Positions 5,920 through 6,962 of a stretch of DNA of 6,962 nucleotides are shown here, one piece after another. The stretch's first letter is position 1. Every line of letters starts with the position of its first letter. The translations under genes were made by a program, and so were the position numbers. The stretch is from Faecousia sp. Lineage in GTDB: Bacteria > Bacillota > Clostridia > Oscillospirales > Oscillospiraceae. The stretch covers positions 1-6,962 of the forward strand of contig JARHYV010000058.1 in assembly GCA_029258495.1 (NCBI GenBank), in the 5' to 3' direction. The notes beneath the pieces were generated by a model, which saw nothing but the letters and a program-made list of their open reading frames with translations, searched no databases and was not told the origin of the DNA.

Positions 5920-6279
5920 ATGAAAATCGCTGTAGCAGCTATGGGAACCACCGTAGCAGGTCATTTCGGTCATTGTGAAAACTTTATCCTGTTCGACACC
6001 GAGGACGGCAGGATCGTCGCTGAGGAAAGCATCCCCAATCCCGGTCATCGTCCCGGCTTTCTGCCCAATTTTCTGGCAGACCGCGGTGCAACGGTGATCA
6101 TCGCCGGAGGCATGGGCGGTGGCGCTGTGGATATCTTCAACGAGCGCAACGTGGAAGTGATCGTCGGCGTGCAGGGCGAAGCCCGTACCGCAGTGGAAAC
6201 CTACCTGAAGGGGGAGCTTGTTTCCACCGGCTCCGTATGCCACAAGCACGAGCATGCACACGAGTGCGGCAATCACTAA
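5920..6279 (+). CDS. Small NifB/NifX (MTH1175-like, COG1433) cluster-binding protein with His/Cys-rich tail
   Basis: This 119-residue protein is a stand-alone COG1433 domain. Diagnostic pieces are 'MKIAVAAMGTTVAGHFGHCE' with the family 'HFGHC' motif (H15, H18, C19), 'FILFDTEDG', the glycine-rich 'IIAGGMGGGAVDIF' and 'VEVIVGVQG'. The family has an RNase H-like fold and binds metal clusters (NifX/NafY carry Fe-Mo-co precursors; the orange protein of Desulfovibrio holds a Mo/Cu sulfide cluster). The C-terminus is unusual: residues 107-119 contain C107, H108, H110, H112, H114, C116 and H119, an evident metal-ligand tail. The ATG at 5920 has AAAGGAG (5905-5911) 8 nt upstream; the in-frame TTG at 5899 would precede that site. 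It is the last gene of the operon and is followed by a strong terminator. It may be the carrier or scaffold served by the two ATPases. No nitrogenase genes are seen, so a nitrogen-fixation role is not supported. Confidence 0.9.
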   Translation: MKIAVAAMGTTVAGHFGHCENFILFDTEDGRIVAEESIPNPGHRPGFLPNFLADRGATVIIAGGMGGGAVDIFNERNVEVIVGVQGEARTAVETYLKGELVSTGSVCHKHEHAHECGNH

Positions 6280-6289
6280 GCACCAAATC

Positions 6290-6331
6290 AAAGCACCGCC
6301 GGTTCCGGATGGAATTCGGCGGTGCTTTTTT
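6290..6331 (+). terminator. Rho-independent terminator of the DUF134/NifX/ATPase operon
   Basis: A perfect 12-bp stem AAAGCACCGCCG (6290-6301) with CGGCGGTGCTTT (6317-6328) is topped by a further TTCC/GGAA pairing and a 4-nt loop, and runs into six T (6326-6331). It starts 10 nt after the stop codon of the last operon gene. Confidence 0.92.
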
Positions 6332-6332
6332 C

Positions 6333-6367
6333 TGGAAATTTCCACATTTTCTTCCAATATTGTGGAA
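6333..6367. repeat. TGGAA/TTCCA half-site cluster upstream of the second MATE promoter
   Basis: TGGAAATTTCCA (6333-6344) is a perfect 12-bp palindrome. A second, spaced inverted pair follows: TTCCA (6352-6356) and TGGAA (6363-6367). TTTCCACA (6339-6346) also pairs with TGTGGAAA (6361-6368). The cluster sits immediately upstream of the predicted -35, the position expected for regulator binding. The symmetry is seen directly; a regulatory role is conjecture. Confidence 0.4.
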
Positions 6368-6373
6368 AAATGA

Positions 6374-6402
6374 TGGACAAGCCCACCTTTCCATGATAAA
6401 AT
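6374..6402 (+). promoter_or_regulatory. Probable promoter of the second MATE gene
   Basis: TGGACA (6374-6379) and TAAAAT (6397-6402), each with one mismatch to consensus, are separated by 17 bp. It lies between the operon terminator at 6290-6331 and the ATG at 6436, with AAGGAG (6420-6425) in the leader. Confidence 0.65.
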
Positions 6403-6435
6403 CGCTCTTGAGATTTTTGAAGGAGATGTAGGTTC

Positions 6436-6962
6436 ATGCAAAGAAAAACCGTTGTTCCCCAGATCACAGAGGGTGTCATCTGGAAACAACTACTGATTTT
6501 TTTCTTCCCGATCCTGTTGGGAACATTCTTCCAACAGATGTATAACACCGTAGACACCATTATTGTCGGTCGGTTTGTCGGCACCCACGCCCTCGCCGCC
6601 GTAGGCGCAACTGCTCCATTGATTAATCTGATCAATGGGTTTTTTATTGGTCTGAGCTCCGGCGCCACGGTCGTGCTTTCCCAGTTTTATGGTGCAAATG
6701 ACCGGGAGGGCATTTCCAATACCATCCATACCGGCATGACGCTTTCCCTGATTTTGGGTGTCATTGTCACCGTCATCGGATGTTTTGGCGGCCCCCATAT
6801 TCTGACACTGATCGACACCCCAAAAAGCTGCCTGAAGGATGCTTTGGTATATACCCAGATCTACTACACCGGCGCCATCGCCTCCATGGTCTATAACATG
6901 GGTGCAAGCATTCTGCGTGCCATGGGCGACTCCAAGCGTCCCATGATCTTTTTGATCATCAC
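6436..6962 (+). CDS. MATE family efflux transporter, N-terminal part, runs off the right edge
   Basis: The reading frame from ATG 6436 is open to the window end (175 complete codons, no stop), about 40% of a normal ~450-residue MATE protein. It begins 'MQRKTVVPQITEGVIWKQLL' and shows the family blocks 'QQMYNTVDTIIVGRFVGTHA' then 'LAAVG', 'LSSGATVVLSQFYGA', and 'ASILRAMGDSKRP', each matching the equivalent blocks of the complete MATE protein at 2005-3357 but with many substitutions, so the two are diverged paralogues rather than a recent duplication. Predicted function is cation-coupled export of small organic molecules across the cytoplasmic membrane; the substrate is unknown. The ribosome binding site AAGGAG (6420-6425) is 10 nt upstream. 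It has its own promoter and lies beyond a strong terminator, so it is not part of the preceding operon by default. Confidence 0.92.
   Translation, partial: MQRKTVVPQITEGVIWKQLLIFFFPILLGTFFQQMYNTVDTIIVGRFVGTHALAAVGATAPLINLINGFFIGLSSGATVVLSQFYGANDREGISNTIHTGMTLSLILGVIVTVIGCFGGPHILTLIDTPKSCLKDALVYTQIYYTGAIASMVYNMGASILRAMGDSKRPMIFLII

Noticed and set aside
5920..6279. NifX-like domains as a sign of nitrogen fixation
   Set aside because: No nitrogenase structural or nifB/E/N genes are in the window, and COG1433 proteins are widespread in anaerobes that do not fix nitrogen.
6237..6431. Small + strand open frame across the end of the operon
   Set aside because: It runs through the operon terminator and the second MATE promoter, is out of frame with the NifX-like gene, and shows no protein family features.
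5614..6489. Long open frame on the - strand (291 codons)
   Set aside because: It overlaps three supported + strand features, including a terminator and the second MATE promoter, and shows no recognisable domain.

Overview
The window looks like a chromosomal stretch from an anaerobic, low-to-mid GC Gram-positive bacterium, most likely a gut Clostridia/Oscillospiraceae-type organism. This is inferred from near-consensus sigma-A promoters with 17-bp spacers, strong Shine-Dalgarno sites, U-tailed terminators, and the protein families present. These include a DUF134 regulator fused to a NifX-like domain, MinD-type ATPases with ferredoxin inserts, and YoeA-like MATE transporters. All genes supported here lie on the + strand. 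No tRNA, rRNA, CRISPR array or mobile element was seen.

Left part (1-1880): the 3' end of a DUF4091 (glycoside-hydrolase-like) gene enters from the left edge and is followed by a strong hairpin. A good promoter then drives a small MazG-like nucleotide pyrophosphohydrolase and, probably in the same transcript, a five-helix membrane protein with a C-terminal PH-like domain of unknown function. That unit ends at a textbook terminator.

Middle (1940-3401): a complete MATE-family efflux transporter with its own promoter and terminator.

Core (3411-6331): a compact four-gene operon bounded by a perfect-consensus promoter and a strong terminator. It encodes (i) a DUF134 helix-turn-helix protein fused through a Cys-rich linker to a NifB/NifX-type cluster-binding domain, (ii) and (iii) two tandem MinD/Mrp-superfamily P-loop ATPases, each with an inserted pair of 4Fe-4S motifs, and (iv) a small stand-alone NifX/MTH1175-like protein with a His/Cys-rich tail. 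Genes (i)-(ii) and (ii)-(iii) overlap by ATGA. The gene content resembles the 'orange protein' (ORP) modules of anaerobes such as Desulfovibrio, where COG1433 proteins carry a Mo/Cu cluster next to COG1149-type ATPases. A metallocluster assembly or carrier role is therefore a reasonable hypothesis, but no substrate can be read from the sequence. There are no nitrogenase structural genes. Two near-identical palindromic boxes flank the operon promoter and are the best candidate operators for the DUF134 protein. A strong Shine-Dalgarno inside the fused gene suggests that its NifX-like half may also be made separately.

Right part (6333-6962): a second, paralogous MATE transporter gene with its own promoter starts here and runs off the window. 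Its upstream region carries several TGGAA/TTCCA half-sites.
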